Source: Roseivirga sp.
GTDB lineage: Bacteria > Bacteroidota > Bacteroidia > Cytophagales > Cyclobacteriaceae
Assembly: GCA_021404565.1 (NCBI GenBank)
Contig: JAAWWF010000003.1
Coordinates: 310,001-374,000, forward strand
DNA: 64,000 nt
Direction: 5' to 3'
A program made the translations under genes and the position numbers. This document shows positions 52,674-61,913 of this stretch, piece after piece (within the stretch, counting starts at the first letter, position 1; every line of letters begins with the position of its first letter). The notes under the pieces were generated by a model that saw only the letters and a program-made list of their open reading frames with translations, ran no database searches and was not told where the DNA came from.

Positions 52674-53121
52674 CAATCAGGTTTGTTTTGCCTCTGCTCT
52701 TTCGTTGAGCATAAACAATGGTGAATAGCAGTACTAGGGCAAGGACAGTACCTGCCAAAGGTTGAGCCCATCGGCTGGCATTGCTTGCTTTTTTTGCTGG
52801 TAGATCGAGGTAAAACTCTTTGTTGATGGTCTCAATTTCCCTGAGCTTTCGGCTGACATATTTTTGGTCTACCCATGAGAGTTTTTCGATAGGAATGGAA
52901 ATCACGGCATCTTTTTTCTCAATGAAGACCTTGCCGGCTTTTGCCATTAAAAAGGTGCCCTCCGCAACGATGGATTTGTCCTCGAATTTCCAGGTGCGCG
53001 TCTGGGTTTCGTCACCCGAACGATGGCTATGTTGTGCACCTGCCTTCGGGTCATGATACCTGTAACCCATTACCGCCTGGGTTATGATAAAAAGTGTGAA
53101 TAGTATCGCTAATCTTTTCAT
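52660..53121 (-). CDS. SHD1-like domain membrane protein
   Basis: 153 residues: signal peptide (to about 20), a small beta domain (about 42-95) with RTWKFEDKSIVAEGTFLMA, KVFIEKKDAVISIPIEKLS and WVDQKYVSRKLREI, which fits the SHD1/SLA1-homology-like pattern found in planctomycete and Bacteroidota envelope proteins. A linker and one C-terminal helix (PLAGTVLALVLLFTIVYA) follow, with a basic cytosolic end. Type I topology. First gene of the three-gene operon. Role unknown; such domains bind peptides in eukaryotes. Confidence 0.72.
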   Translation of the reverse strand: MKRLAILFTLFIITQAVMGYRYHDPKAGAQHSHRSGDETQTRTWKFEDKSIVAEGTFLMAKAGKVFIEKKDAVISIPIEKLSWVDQKYVSRKLREIETINKEFYLDLPAKKASNASRWAQPLAGTVLALVLLFTIVYAQRKSRGKTNLIDANS

Positions 53122-53246
53122 GATTACTTAGGTTTTAAAGCGGGTTTCAACTGCTTTGCATACTATGGACGAGATTGGTGGTGACCTACCCAACCCCTTC
53201 GGGAAAAGTTTTTAGAAGGAGGTGTGTGTTTATTGCACGAACGCTA

Positions 53247-53350
53247 CGCGGAGATTGCCACTGTCGCCTGAAGGCTCCTTCGCAATGACGTTCCAATTCG
53301 TTATCGAGAGCTCAGTGAAGTCTGCCTGAGGCAGACAGGCAATCTCCGCG
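53247..53350. repeat. 104-bp inverted-repeat element
   Basis: CGCGGAGATTGCC (53247-53259) and GGCAATCTCCGCG (53338-53350) are perfect inverted ends. Inside lies TCTGCC-TGA-GGCAGA, a smaller hairpin. Flanking words such as CCTTCGCAATGACG and CCCCTCGTCTTCGGAGG resemble dispersed repeats often mis-called as small proteins. The surrounding 53122-53514 gap holds no gene I accept. Confidence 0.7.
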
Positions 53351-53514
53351 ATGAATTCGCAAGCTATTCCCCTCGTCTTCGGAGGAAACTGGTCTTGTCT
53401 TGCGACTTTTTTCCAGTTGAGGGTCAAGGATTTTGCAATGGACAAGTATAAAGACATACTTTCCGCATCAGGAGGAGCAGAGGAAAAGTTATGGCCTTAA
53501 GCCAGGAGAGAGAC

Positions 53515-56019
53515 TCAGAAAATGATTTTGACCTGCAGGTTGGGAGCGAAACGGATGCCTTTTCTTAAAAAGTCGTTGGGTCTTACGTTTGTCTGAAAGA
53601 TGTTTATGATGTTTTCCTGGTTATAGAGGTTTAGGACAGAAAAGCCTATGACACCTTTCCAACTGGCACCGGCTGGAGAAAACCGATAGGTGGTAGAAAG
53701 GTCCATCTGATGTTGGGCTGGAAAACGATCTTCGTAGGGTACATTCAGTGAGTTTCCTCCTAAAATATTCTCACCGGGAGGGATTACCACAGGAAGGCCA
53801 GTCATCATTCCCCACGAAAGGGCAAAGTTCCAGCGTTTTCGCGAATAGAGCCATTTGATATTCAGAGCATGTCTTTGGTCATAGTAAGAGAAGCGTGTGT
53901 TTTGCCTGAAGCGGTCTTCGGTTTGCCCCAGAGTATAGCTGAGCCAGGTTTCGAACCTGTTCCAGCGTTTTTTGACAAGCAGGTCAGCTCCGAGAGTTTT
54001 CAGGTTACCGCTTTGATCAGGCTCAGGGTTTCCTCCATCTATAAGACCCGGTCTGCTGATGTTTTCAATGTCATTGGCATAAAGCTCCAGATCCACCAAC
54101 CAGTCGCCCTTGTCATAGAGAGCTCCCGCCATAAACTGGAGGCCTTCTACAATCTGATCGTTACGCTCTGCCAGGCTCCAGAATTGAGTTCCTATTTTAA
54201 AATCAGCGAAATCATTGCCGAACTGCTGGCTTATATATTGGTGAGCCCGACTGGCCGCTCCTTTCACGAAAAAGGACTTTGATACGAGGTAGGTTAGTGA
54301 TACCCTGGGATCGATGAATTGATTTTGATTGGCAGAATAAAAGTCAGTTCTGAGCCCTGCATTTAATATCAGGCGTGAGCCTATTTCCTGTTCCAGATTC
54401 GCAAAAAGGCTGTGTGTCTCGGTTTCGTTATTCTTTTTTTCCAGAGAGGCATTATTTCCGGTTTCTGCTTCTTCAAAAAAGGCCATTTGGTCGGCATAGT
54501 TATATCCAAAATTCCAGGTGGCAGCTGGGGTAGATTGCCATTCAAATAATGCCTTAAAGCGATTGTCTTTGATAATGTTTTCTGTGGTATTATCTCTGGG
54601 GTTGCCCGGCTCATTATCGCTGCGGTCGTCAAGAATATTATAGGAAGAGTTGGTAAAGGCAAAGCGTGAGCTGAATGTCTCTGTCCATCTTCCTGACCAC
54701 TTTAGTGTGAAACCAGTATTGTCCAGACTATTGTTTTCGCGCTGATTTCTGTTGCCTCCCTGTGAATTCAGATCATAATCCAGCGAATTCTGAATATTGA
54801 GATAGCTGAGAGTCAGTTTATGCTGATCATTCACATCATATATGAGCTTTCCGCTTATGTCGCTAAACCGGATTTTAAGCTGATCAAAGAAAGTATTATT
54901 GCCATCTATTTGTCGCGATGAAATGGCGCTGCCCTGAAAGTTGAAGTCAGCATAGGCATCCAGCTTGGGTGAGAAGCCATCGATAGGGTAGTTGGCCCTG
55001 GCAGAAAAGATCAACCCCAGCTTCGGGGTTATCGGAGCTTCAAATTCCAGCCCCCCGATAACGGTATTGGCGATGATGCCCGTCTTTACTCTTTTTGGTA
55101 CTTCATCGGTGGTTTTTACATTGATCAGGCCTCCAACACGCCCTCCCCATTTCGATGGAAGGTTACCCCGATAAACCTCAATGTTCCTTACAATACCAGG
55201 GTTGTAAGGTGAAAAAGTGCCGAAGAAATGACCGTTGTGATAAATGGGGATGTCATCGAAAAGGGTAAGGTTGAGCCCAAAAGGACTGCCTCGAAAATTG
55301 AGGCTACCGGGTTTGCCGTTGGGTGATCGAATGCCGGGAATGGCCTGAAGCACCTGGAGAATGTCGCCATCTGTTTCCCCTGCTATCAGGCCCAGATCTT
55401 TCATATTAATTTCTACATGATGGTCTCCCAGAAAGGAGTTGACACCTGATGTCAGGTAGGAGAGGATAGTGACTTCTCCCAGGTTCACAGTATCCTGGCT
55501 TAGTTGTACTCTCCCGTTTTGTCTGGCAATATTGGCCGCTGTGGTACGAATAGGAGTATAAAATGAAGTGGTGATCTCCAGAGAGTCTGAAGGGAAGCTG
55601 TTGTCCAGGAAATAGGTGTCGTTATTGGGAATCAGGTACCGTTGTTTTGTGCCGTTTATGGTGACGTATACAAGTTCAATAGGAGTGTTATCTGCTGCAT
55701 CACTGACCCGAAAATTGAGGGTAGAGCGGATGGGAATGATGGCATAATTGCCCTCGTTGGCCAGATCAAACCGGACCGGAATTCTTTGTGAGATATAGTC
55801 CAATGCATTTTGAATAGAGCTCCCCCCTGTTGGCTGAGCTATTTGCAGGCCCCTGAGTAAACTTGCGTTATAGGAGAAATTGATATCATACCTATTGGAA
55901 AGCTCATTGAGTAAGGCAACTAAGGGTACTTCGGTATTTGTCGGGGTTTGTGCATCAAGGGAATGGCTCTGACTCATCCAGAATCCACAAAGGAAAACCA
56001 GTAGCAAACACTTTTTCAT
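53515..56019 (-). CDS. TonB-dependent receptor, FecA-like with STN domain
   Basis: Start at ATG 56019 (MKKCLLLVFLCGFW); 834 residues. Signal peptide; STN secretin/TonB short domain (about 27-95: VPLVALLNELSNRYDINFSY); carboxypeptidase-regulatory-like domain (about 98-190); plug (about 210-320: ILQVLQAIPGIRSPNGKPG, LNFRGSPFGLNLTLFDDIPIYH, VEVYRG-like); then a 22-strand-type barrel ending in Phe (QVKIIF). It takes up a large or chelated nutrient in an energy-driven way. With FecR and the ECF sigma factor just upstream it forms a complete cell-surface signalling set. No SusD-like gene follows, so glycan import is less likely. Confidence 0.93.
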   Translation of the reverse strand: MKKCLLLVFLCGFWMSQSHSLDAQTPTNTEVPLVALLNELSNRYDINFSYNASLLRGLQIAQPTGGSSIQNALDYISQRIPVRFDLANEGNYAIIPIRSTLNFRVSDAADNTPIELVYVTINGTKQRYLIPNNDTYFLDNSFPSDSLEITTSFYTPIRTTAANIARQNGRVQLSQDTVNLGEVTILSYLTSGVNSFLGDHHVEINMKDLGLIAGETDGDILQVLQAIPGIRSPNGKPGSLNFRGSPFGLNLTLFDDIPIYHNGHFFGTFSPYNPGIVRNIEVYRGNLPSKWGGRVGGLINVKTTDEVPKRVKTGIIANTVIGGLEFEAPITPKLGLIFSARANYPIDGFSPKLDAYADFNFQGSAISSRQIDGNNTFFDQLKIRFSDISGKLIYDVNDQHKLTLSYLNIQNSLDYDLNSQGGNRNQRENNSLDNTGFTLKWSGRWTETFSSRFAFTNSSYNILDDRSDNEPGNPRDNTTENIIKDNRFKALFEWQSTPAATWNFGYNYADQMAFFEEAETGNNASLEKKNNETETHSLFANLEQEIGSRLILNAGLRTDFYSANQNQFIDPRVSLTYLVSKSFFVKGAASRAHQYISQQFGNDFADFKIGTQFWSLAERNDQIVEGLQFMAGALYDKGDWLVDLELYANDIENISRPGLIDGGNPEPDQSGNLKTLGADLLVKKRWNRFETWLSYTLGQTEDRFRQNTRFSYYDQRHALNIKWLYSRKRWNFALSWGMMTGLPVVIPPGENILGGNSLNVPYEDRFPAQHQMDLSTTYRFSPAGASWKGVIGFSVLNLYNQENIINIFQTNVRPNDFLRKGIRFAPNLQVKIIF

Positions 56020-56105
56020 GCAGAGGTCAATTTGAAATAATAAGAACAAGGAGCTGTTGCTCCCTGCATTCCTGTACCGTTAACGCTTTATAAATATCAA
56101 TGATT

Positions 56106-57038
56106 TTATTCAAAAACCACCTTTCCTTCGGTTGTGCGGGTGTATTTAAGTTCGAAAATGCTGGCGAGGTTGTCAAGGGCTTTATCCAGATCTCCGTAGA
56201 ACAGTTCACCATTAAAAAGCTCATTGGCATAGGCAGCTGGTAAATCAATGCTGACGCCATGATGACGTTCCAGGTCGGAAATGACCGAGCTTAGTTTTGT
56301 GTTATTATATTGATTGATTTGTCTTACCCAGTCCGGTCTTTGAGGAGCTACGGTGACTCTTGAAACCGAGCCTTGCACTGAAATCAGGCCTTGTCCTGCA
56401 GACAATAGCTCTTTGCTGATCGGATTGCTGAAATCTACCCGTACACGGCCTTCATAACAGTTGACCTTCATCAGGTCTGTGTCAAATCTCTCAACGTCAA
56501 AGATGGTACCCAGAACGGTAACGGAACCATCTTCGGTATCAACCTTGAAGCTGCTGCCCTTTTGTACGGTGAAGAGTGCCCGGCCTTCCATGCTTAGGTT
56601 TCTTTCTTCGTCCCAATCTTTTTGTGTGTAGGAAATGCTTGAGTTAGCATCCAACTCTACCTGGGAACCGTCAGGTAGCACATGACTCAGGGTTTCACCT
56701 GCACCTGTGGTAATGGTGGTGGCGCCTGATGTCAGCAGATTATTAATGACAAAGTAAGCGGCAGCGACCAGTAGAAGGGAAGCTGCAATTCTGAGTAGTG
56801 GCTGGAAAAACACCTGTTTAGACTGTTTGGCAGGAGGTTCTCTGAATGCCCTGTCCATCACGTCTTCAAGGCCACGGTCTATGTCCATATCCGGGACCTT
56901 CCAGCGTTCAAGGTCATCAAGTGCAAAGCGCAGATCATCAAGACCGCCCTCGGCTTCCAGCTTTTGTAGCTCCTCTGGACTGAGCTCTCCGCTCAACCAC
57001 CTCGCCAACAATTTTTCCTGCTCTGCTTCGTTGCTCAT
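56106..57038 (-). CDS. FecR family anti-sigma factor
   Basis: 310 residues. N-terminal cytosolic sigma-binding part (1-78, LLARWLSGELSPEELQKLEAE), one membrane helix (about 81-99), then the periplasmic FecR domain (GAGETLSHVLPDGSQVELDANSSISY, RNLSMEGRALFTVQKGSSF, TVLGTIFDVERF) and a C-terminal STN-like DUF4974 domain (TKLSSVISDLERHHGVSIDL). It holds the sigma factor inactive until the receptor is loaded. Located 46 bp after the sigma gene and 87 bp before the receptor. Confidence 0.94.
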   Translation of the reverse strand: MSNEAEQEKLLARWLSGELSPEELQKLEAEGGLDDLRFALDDLERWKVPDMDIDRGLEDVMDRAFREPPAKQSKQVFFQPLLRIAASLLLVAAAYFVINNLLTSGATTITTGAGETLSHVLPDGSQVELDANSSISYTQKDWDEERNLSMEGRALFTVQKGSSFKVDTEDGSVTVLGTIFDVERFDTDLMKVNCYEGRVRVDFSNPISKELLSAGQGLISVQGSVSRVTVAPQRPDWVRQINQYNNTKLSSVISDLERHHGVSIDLPAAYANELFNGELFYGDLDKALDNLASIFELKYTRTTEGKVVFE

Positions 57039-57083
57039 CGTTTAATTGACGTCTTGTCCGGGTGCTTGCCCCACCCCCTGCTT

Positions 57084-57614
57084 CTAAATTTTATGAGATT
57101 TAAATTCTGCGATGCGCCCGCGCAGTTTGGTCAAAGCCTTGGTCATGCGCTTTTCTACGGCCGTACTGCTTATTTGCAGCATTTCAGCTATTTCCTTATA
57201 GGTATAGTTTTCAATCCTGTTCAATAAAAAAACTTCCCGCTGTCCCTCAGGTAAATCAGAAATAGTCTGCTCAATAGTTTCGCGAAACTCTTCGGTGCGC
57301 AAAACATAATAGGGGTCTTCTGTATTGCTGGTGGGCATGGGTTCTTTTTCAAACTTGAGCCGCACTTTCTGGCTTCGTGTTTGGTCAATGAACATACGAT
57401 TGGCAATCGTATAGAGGTACCCCATTACGCTTTCCAGAATCACCGTAGCGCAGTTGAGCCAGAGCTTGACGAAGGATTCCTGGGCAATGTCCTGGGCCAA
57501 TTCGAGGTCGCCACATTTGTAATAGACGAAATTGCGCAGCTTCTGCACCTGCTTTTGATAGATGCTGTTGTAGATGTTTTCGTCACAGAGTGACGCTTCA
57601 GAACTTGTGCTCAA
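57084..57614 (-). CDS. ECF sigma factor (FecI-like)
   Basis: 176 residues. Region 2: YNSIYQKQVQKLRNFVYYKCGD, ELAQDIAQESFVKLWL, then GYLYTIANRMFIDQTRSQK. Region 4: LPEGQREVFLLNRIENYTYKEIAEMLQIS, followed by TAVEKRMTKALTKLR. No region 3, as normal for this class. It directs RNA polymerase to the promoter of the downstream receptor operon. First gene of the FecI-FecR-FecA type cassette. Confidence 0.95.
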   Translation of the reverse strand: MSTSSEASLCDENIYNSIYQKQVQKLRNFVYYKCGDLELAQDIAQESFVKLWLNCATVILESVMGYLYTIANRMFIDQTRSQKVRLKFEKEPMPTSNTEDPYYVLRTEEFRETIEQTISDLPEGQREVFLLNRIENYTYKEIAEMLQISSTAVEKRMTKALTKLRGRIAEFKSHKI

Positions 57615-57683
57615 GTGAGGCTTTTAGTTAGGGGTGAATTTTCTTAACCACCTAAGATAAGTTTCTTTGGGAAAAGCATCTAA

Positions 57684-57952
57684 TAACCTGAGTTCGATTA
57701 TTCTTAGTAGGTTCAGAATTTCATAAATTTTGAATAGTCAAGGCATCTTTATGCTGATATAGCTCGCTATATCGAATAAAGATAACGCAGGATATTGGAA
57801 TTTATGGAATAGCTTTAAAATGAACCGACCTCTAAGCAGTCATTTTCTGCCTAAAAAGCACTTGCCGTAGCCCGCTACGGCTGCTTGCCTTTTAGTTGAA
57901 ACTAACCGCCTATAGGCGGTCTGAACTCTAAATAATAATCGAACTCAGGTTA
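57684..57952. mobile_element. MITE of 269 bp with 19-bp perfect terminal inverted repeats
   Basis: Ends are TAACCTGAGTTCGATTATT (57684-57702) and its exact reverse complement (57934-57952); homology goes on for a few more bases with mismatches. Inside are GATATAG-CTCG-CTATATC, GCCGTAG-CCCG-CTACGGC and ACCGCCTATAGGCGGT, all perfect hairpins. No coding region. It sits between the sigma-factor gene start and the M20 terminator. Confidence 0.8.
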
Positions 57953-57960
57953 ATAGAGCG

Positions 57961-58005
57961 GGTAAAAAATAAGGGAGCCCGGCAGGAACCAAATCCTGAC
58001 CGGGC
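57961..58005 (-). terminator. Rho-independent terminator of M20 copy 2
   Basis: GCCCGG-CAGGA-loop-TCCTG-A-CCGGGC (57977-58005) makes an 11-bp stem with one bulge. On the minus strand it is followed by TCCCTTATTTTTTACC. It lies 88 bp after the stop of the M20 gene. Confidence 0.75.
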
Positions 58006-58015
58006 AGTGCATACC

Positions 58016-58046
58016 AACTTCATCAAATCTGGGGTCTGATGAAGTT
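58016..58046. other. Perfect 10-bp hairpin in M20 3' UTR
   Basis: AACTTCATCA and TGATGAAGTT (58016-58025 and 58037-58046) are perfect inverted repeats around an 11-base loop, between the M20 stop and its terminator. It may protect the transcript end. Confidence 0.5.
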
Positions 58047-58093
58047 CTGGCTATGCAGCCATCTCTACCAGAGGATGACTTTCTTAAAAACCT

Positions 58094-59539
58094 TTAGTTG
58101 TCCTTTCCACTCAATGGTGGAGGACCATCGGGCACAATGCCCTTATATACATAATCTCCTTTGCGTTCCTTGAACTCTGCCTTCACGGCCTCCAGTAGCT
58201 TAGGGTCTTCATAAAGGTCTACCATGGTCATGGCAAGTGCTTTGGCCGCATAGTCCATGCCCTTATGCCCTATAGACATACCGCTACAGGCCACCACGGC
58301 CCATGAATGCCAGGGTGTGCCTTTGGGTGCGGTTGTGGCACCCATACGGATGGTGGGTACCACAAAACTGACATCTCCTACATCGGTACTGCCACCCATC
58401 GGATGCTCCTGTGTTTGCTCCAGGGGTTTGATAACTGATTCGATACCTACCTGCGGCTTGCCGGTAGCGGCCTGAATCTTCTTGGCAAAATCCTGCTCGG
58501 CATCGGTGTATTCTATCGCGCCCAGATACTCCAGGTTTTGCTGGAGTCTGGCACCACCGGCTCTGTTGACCAGGATCTCATGAATACCGGAAATAAGCCT
58601 GATTTTATAATCCACATTGGCCATGATGGAAGCACCTTCAGCGATGCGTTCTACTTGTTTCCAGACTACTTCCATTCCATCGCGTTTGGTGTCTCTGACT
58701 CTGGTCCAGATTTTGGCATAGTCGGGTACTACATTGACCACTTTGCCGGCATCCTGAATATGGTAGTGAATGCGTACCGTAGGTTTGATGTGCTCCCGAT
58801 AATAGTTGATGCCGGTAGTATACAGTTCCAGGGCATCAGAGGCACTGCGGCCATTCCAGGGGTCACCGCTGGCATGAGCGGCCTGTCCGGTGAACTCTAC
58901 CATGAAATCGACCAGTGCAAGGCTGCTTTGTACATCTGCTTTGGTTTCTGCACTGGGGTGCCAGTCCATAATCGCATCCAGGTCATCAAACAGACCTGCC
59001 CTGATCATCCAGAGCTTGCCAAAGTACTTTTCTTCTGCCGGGGTCGCGTAAAACCGCACCGTGCCCTTGATTTTACCTGCTGCAATCAGCTCTTTGATGG
59101 CAGTGGCAGCGCCTAGCGAGGCGGTACCAAAAAGGTTATGACCACAACCATGGCCGGCTGCACCTTCGTTGAGCGGACTTTTGTTGGGTACCTTGTTTTG
59201 AGAAAGACCCGGCAGGGCATCAAACTCGCCCATAATACCAATGATGGGAGCCCCTGATCCGTATTCGGCTACAAAGGCGGTGGGTATATCGGCTACTCCC
59301 CGGGTTACTTTAAAACCCTGAGACTCGGCATAGGTTGCGAGGGCTTCTGAAGATTTTTCTTCCTGAAAAGCGATTTCTTCATAAGACCAGATTTTATCAC
59401 TCAGGTTGGTGAGCTCGCCATATTTACTCTCTATAGAAGAGATGACGGCTTGTTTGTTCTTATTGATTCTGGGTTTTTTCTGAGCTGCAGCGGGCCATGC
59501 AATAGCCACCGCAAGCAAACAGCATAGGAGTTGCTTCAT
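58094..59539 (-). CDS. Exported M20 amidohydrolase (AbgB-like), copy 2
   Basis: ATG 59539 starts a signal peptide ending in AAAQ; 481 residues. Same layout as the copy at 45604-47031: GEFDALPGLSQ, GAAGHGCGHNLFGTAS (Cys132, His134), TPAEEKYFGK, DWHPSAETKAD, GQAAHASGDPWNGRSASDA and GGSTDVGDVSFVV. The Pro-rich C-terminus (IVPDGPPPLSGKDN) differs. It removes acyl or aminobenzoyl groups from amino acids in the periplasm. Its own terminator and a MITE lie downstream; no operon partner. Confidence 0.92.
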   Translation of the reverse strand: MKQLLCCLLAVAIAWPAAAQKKPRINKNKQAVISSIESKYGELTNLSDKIWSYEEIAFQEEKSSEALATYAESQGFKVTRGVADIPTAFVAEYGSGAPIIGIMGEFDALPGLSQNKVPNKSPLNEGAAGHGCGHNLFGTASLGAATAIKELIAAGKIKGTVRFYATPAEEKYFGKLWMIRAGLFDDLDAIMDWHPSAETKADVQSSLALVDFMVEFTGQAAHASGDPWNGRSASDALELYTTGINYYREHIKPTVRIHYHIQDAGKVVNVVPDYAKIWTRVRDTKRDGMEVVWKQVERIAEGASIMANVDYKIRLISGIHEILVNRAGGARLQQNLEYLGAIEYTDAEQDFAKKIQAATGKPQVGIESVIKPLEQTQEHPMGGSTDVGDVSFVVPTIRMGATTAPKGTPWHSWAVVACSGMSIGHKGMDYAAKALAMTMVDLYEDPKLLEAVKAEFKERKGDYVYKGIVPDGPPPLSGKDN

Positions 59540-59727
59540 GGTATTTGGGTTGAGAGAAGTCAAGATAAGAAAAAAAGCTCTGCCTGCTAATAGCGATCCT
59601 ATTGGGTGGAATCAAAATGTAACTTCTTACGAGTCTAAGGTGTATGTGTCGACATACTTTGTTATGGGTGGTAGATAGGAATTGATAAACCTTTTGCCAA
59701 AGCCCTTGTCAAGGTGACCGAGGGATA

Positions 59728-60300
59728 TTATTTATCACAATCAACCTTCAGCTTTACAGCCTCAAACGTCTTCCAGAGTGGGGCTTTCAAATCCTTTGGG
59801 GAGAGCTTGAACCAGACGACATATTTGCCACTCTTTATACAATGACTGGTTTCGGTTATAATGTTGAGGGCAAGCGCCTTTTTCTTAAAAAACGCATCGT
59901 AAGTATTCACTGACCCTGTATAGGTTCCATTTGCCTGCTTTGCAAAACTCGCAGTTACCGCAGGTAAATCATCACGTTCACTTACGGCAGTCATCAAACC
60001 ACCAAAGTAGGCTTTTACGTGGTCAGTGAGTTTGTTCGTAGTGATTTTCGGATCATTGTCCAGATACCAGACAAAGGTATAAGTGAAGTAGTCGTTGGCG
60101 GTGGTATCTGACCAGCCCGGGGCAAAGCGAATGTCTTCAAAGCCTTGATAGTTGATGGAGGGAGCGAAGTCCAGCGGGAACGAAAAGATCTCGGGCCCCC
60201 AGGTATCAGGCGCACTTAACACTGTTTCAGGTTTAGACTCCTGGGAGTAGGCAAGGCCTACAATGAAGAGGAGTGCAATCAGAAGCAGAGATTTTTTCAT
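59728..60300 (-). CDS. Hypothetical secreted protein
   Basis: ATG 60300 starts a signal peptide (MKKSLLLIALLFIVGLAYSQ); 190 residues. Mature part of mixed alpha/beta pattern with aromatic-rich stretches (YFTYTFVWYLDNDPKITTNKL, HVKAYFGGLM, YVVWFKLSPKDLKAPLWKTF) and two Cys. The order strand-turn-strand followed by a helix resembles small Bacteroidota periplasmic proteins of unknown function. Stand-alone. Confidence 0.68.
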   Translation of the reverse strand: MKKSLLLIALLFIVGLAYSQESKPETVLSAPDTWGPEIFSFPLDFAPSINYQGFEDIRFAPGWSDTTANDYFTYTFVWYLDNDPKITTNKLTDHVKAYFGGLMTAVSERDDLPAVTASFAKQANGTYTGSVNTYDAFFKKKALALNIITETSHCIKSGKYVVWFKLSPKDLKAPLWKTFEAVKLKVDCDK

Positions 60301-60433
60301 AGTCCACAATCAGTGTACCAGATAAAGGTGAGGCGTTTTACGACTACTTCAAAATGTATGAGTGCCAAAGTCCACCTGGATTGATGGAGGCCCACTTTGA
60401 GTCAATCGCTGAGAAAGAAATACTGATGATGAC

Positions 60434-61864
60434 CTACTCCTTAACCCTTACGGCCTTTAATCGCTGTACCTCGAAGCCTGTCACTTTATCATCTTTGATA
60501 TCGAAGGTGAACCTGACCCCATCTTTGGCAGCATAGAAAAGTCCGTTTCCTTCTGCATTGAGCTGAAGCGGCTCCTGAACAAAGCCTGCATGCACATACA
60601 GATGACCTTTATCGAGCTTGAGCTCCAGGTTGCCCATGCGCTCCAGCTTATACTTGCCGGTATACTTCTGAAGGTCAGCATCTGCCATTTTTATGTTCTT
60701 GCGCTTGTCGGGTTCTATACCGGGCAGGTTATACTCTTTTGCCACGGCCAGCAGCACCTCTTGCATGATGCTGCCATTGTCGGAGTTGACCATAACTACC
60801 ACGGCATGCGGATGCTCTTTCCAGCCGAATAGCTGGGCACGGAAACCTTCATCAGCACCGCCATGACCAAACATATGCTCTGTGGTTTGGGGTCCGAGGC
60901 CATGACCGTTCATTCCGGGGATCAGCATTTCTTTGACTGAGCTGTATTTGAGGATACCGTCCTTTTTAGAATTGTTGATTTTCTGTACTTCAATGGCGTA
61001 TTGGATCAATTGTGTAGGAGTAGTCCAAAGGCCGGCAGCCGCCATTTCGGGATAGATGGGCCATTTGCCTTCCACTTCTGTTCCGTTGCCCCGATAGCCG
61101 GTAGCTGCTATGCTGTGGTACTTGTCGGGTAGTGGATTTTCAAAGGTGCTTTTCTGCATATTCATGGGGTCCAGTACGTGCCGTTGCATGGTTTCAGGAA
61201 AGCTCATTTGCTCTGTATCTGTTACCATTAATTGCATAATGGTGTAACCTCCCCCTGAATACATCCAGCTTTCTCCGGGCTCTTTGTAAACGCGGACGGA
61301 ATCTGTATTTCCCTTGCCATCCAGCACTTCAGCAGTAGTCGGGATTTTATCTCCTTTGTCGTAACCGGGAAAACCCCAGACGGTAAGGCCTGCTGTATGA
61401 TTGAGAATTCCTCTTAGAGTTACTTTCTTCTTTTCGGTAAACTCATTTTCAGGCAGCTTCCAGGATTTCAGATAGTTGTTCACGTTTACATCCAGGTCAA
61501 ACTTGCCTGCTTCTACCAGCTGATGTGCCCTGAGTGCCGCTACGGGTTTGCTAATGGAGCCTGCCAGTAGCATGGTTTCTGTGGTCATGGGGCGATTCTC
61601 ATTGCGGTCTGCCATACCATAGGCACGGGCCCACTCCACCTTGCCATTGGATACAAAAGCTATGCTCAGTCCTGGAATGTTGAGTTGCTTAAGGCGTTCG
61701 TTGATATTGTAAACGGGGGTTTCTTCGCCTTCGATTTGAAGATTTTGCATCAGGTTATTTTCAATGCGGCTAATCCGGGCTTCGAGGTCGGCATTGGTTT
61801 GACCAAGAAGGGGGGCAGTAAGGAAGAATAATACTGCTAAAAAAAATGAGGAGGAGTGTTTCAT
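60434..61864 (-). CDS. Exported serine hydrolase, class C beta-lactamase family
   Basis: ATG 61864 begins a signal peptide; 476 residues. Penicillin-binding-fold motifs: Ser103-x-x-Lys106 in AGSISKPV, a YxN-type box as Tyr202-Ser-Gly in WMYSGGGY, and HGG in MFGHGGADEGF. A C-terminal beta domain (about 370-470, KYTGKYKLERMGNLELKL) is common in this group of esterases and peptidases. The Asn-to-Gly change in the YxN box argues against real beta-lactam hydrolysis. 49 bp after the macro-domain gene on the same strand. Confidence 0.9.
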   Translation of the reverse strand: MKHSSSFFLAVLFFLTAPLLGQTNADLEARISRIENNLMQNLQIEGEETPVYNINERLKQLNIPGLSIAFVSNGKVEWARAYGMADRNENRPMTTETMLLAGSISKPVAALRAHQLVEAGKFDLDVNVNNYLKSWKLPENEFTEKKKVTLRGILNHTAGLTVWGFPGYDKGDKIPTTAEVLDGKGNTDSVRVYKEPGESWMYSGGGYTIMQLMVTDTEQMSFPETMQRHVLDPMNMQKSTFENPLPDKYHSIAATGYRGNGTEVEGKWPIYPEMAAAGLWTTPTQLIQYAIEVQKINNSKKDGILKYSSVKEMLIPGMNGHGLGPQTTEHMFGHGGADEGFRAQLFGWKEHPHAVVVMVNSDNGSIMQEVLLAVAKEYNLPGIEPDKRKNIKMADADLQKYTGKYKLERMGNLELKLDKGHLYVHAGFVQEPLQLNAEGNGLFYAAKDGVRFTFDIKDDKVTGFEVQRLKAVRVKE

Positions 61865-61913
61865 AAAAGTAAGACTGGATTGAGAGTAGTAAGTTACGCG
61901 GAAGTATAAATGA

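Noticed and set aside
53230-53457. 75-codon reading frame
   Set aside because: It runs through an inverted-repeat element and matches the kind of peptide produced by translating dispersed repeats.
53515-57614. Polysaccharide utilisation locus
   Set aside because: The receptor is FecA-like and no SusD-like lipoprotein or glycoside hydrolase follows.
60434-61864. True class C beta-lactamase (antibiotic resistance)
   Set aside because: SxxK is present, but the YxN box is YSG and a C-terminal beta domain is attached, as in esterase or peptidase relatives.
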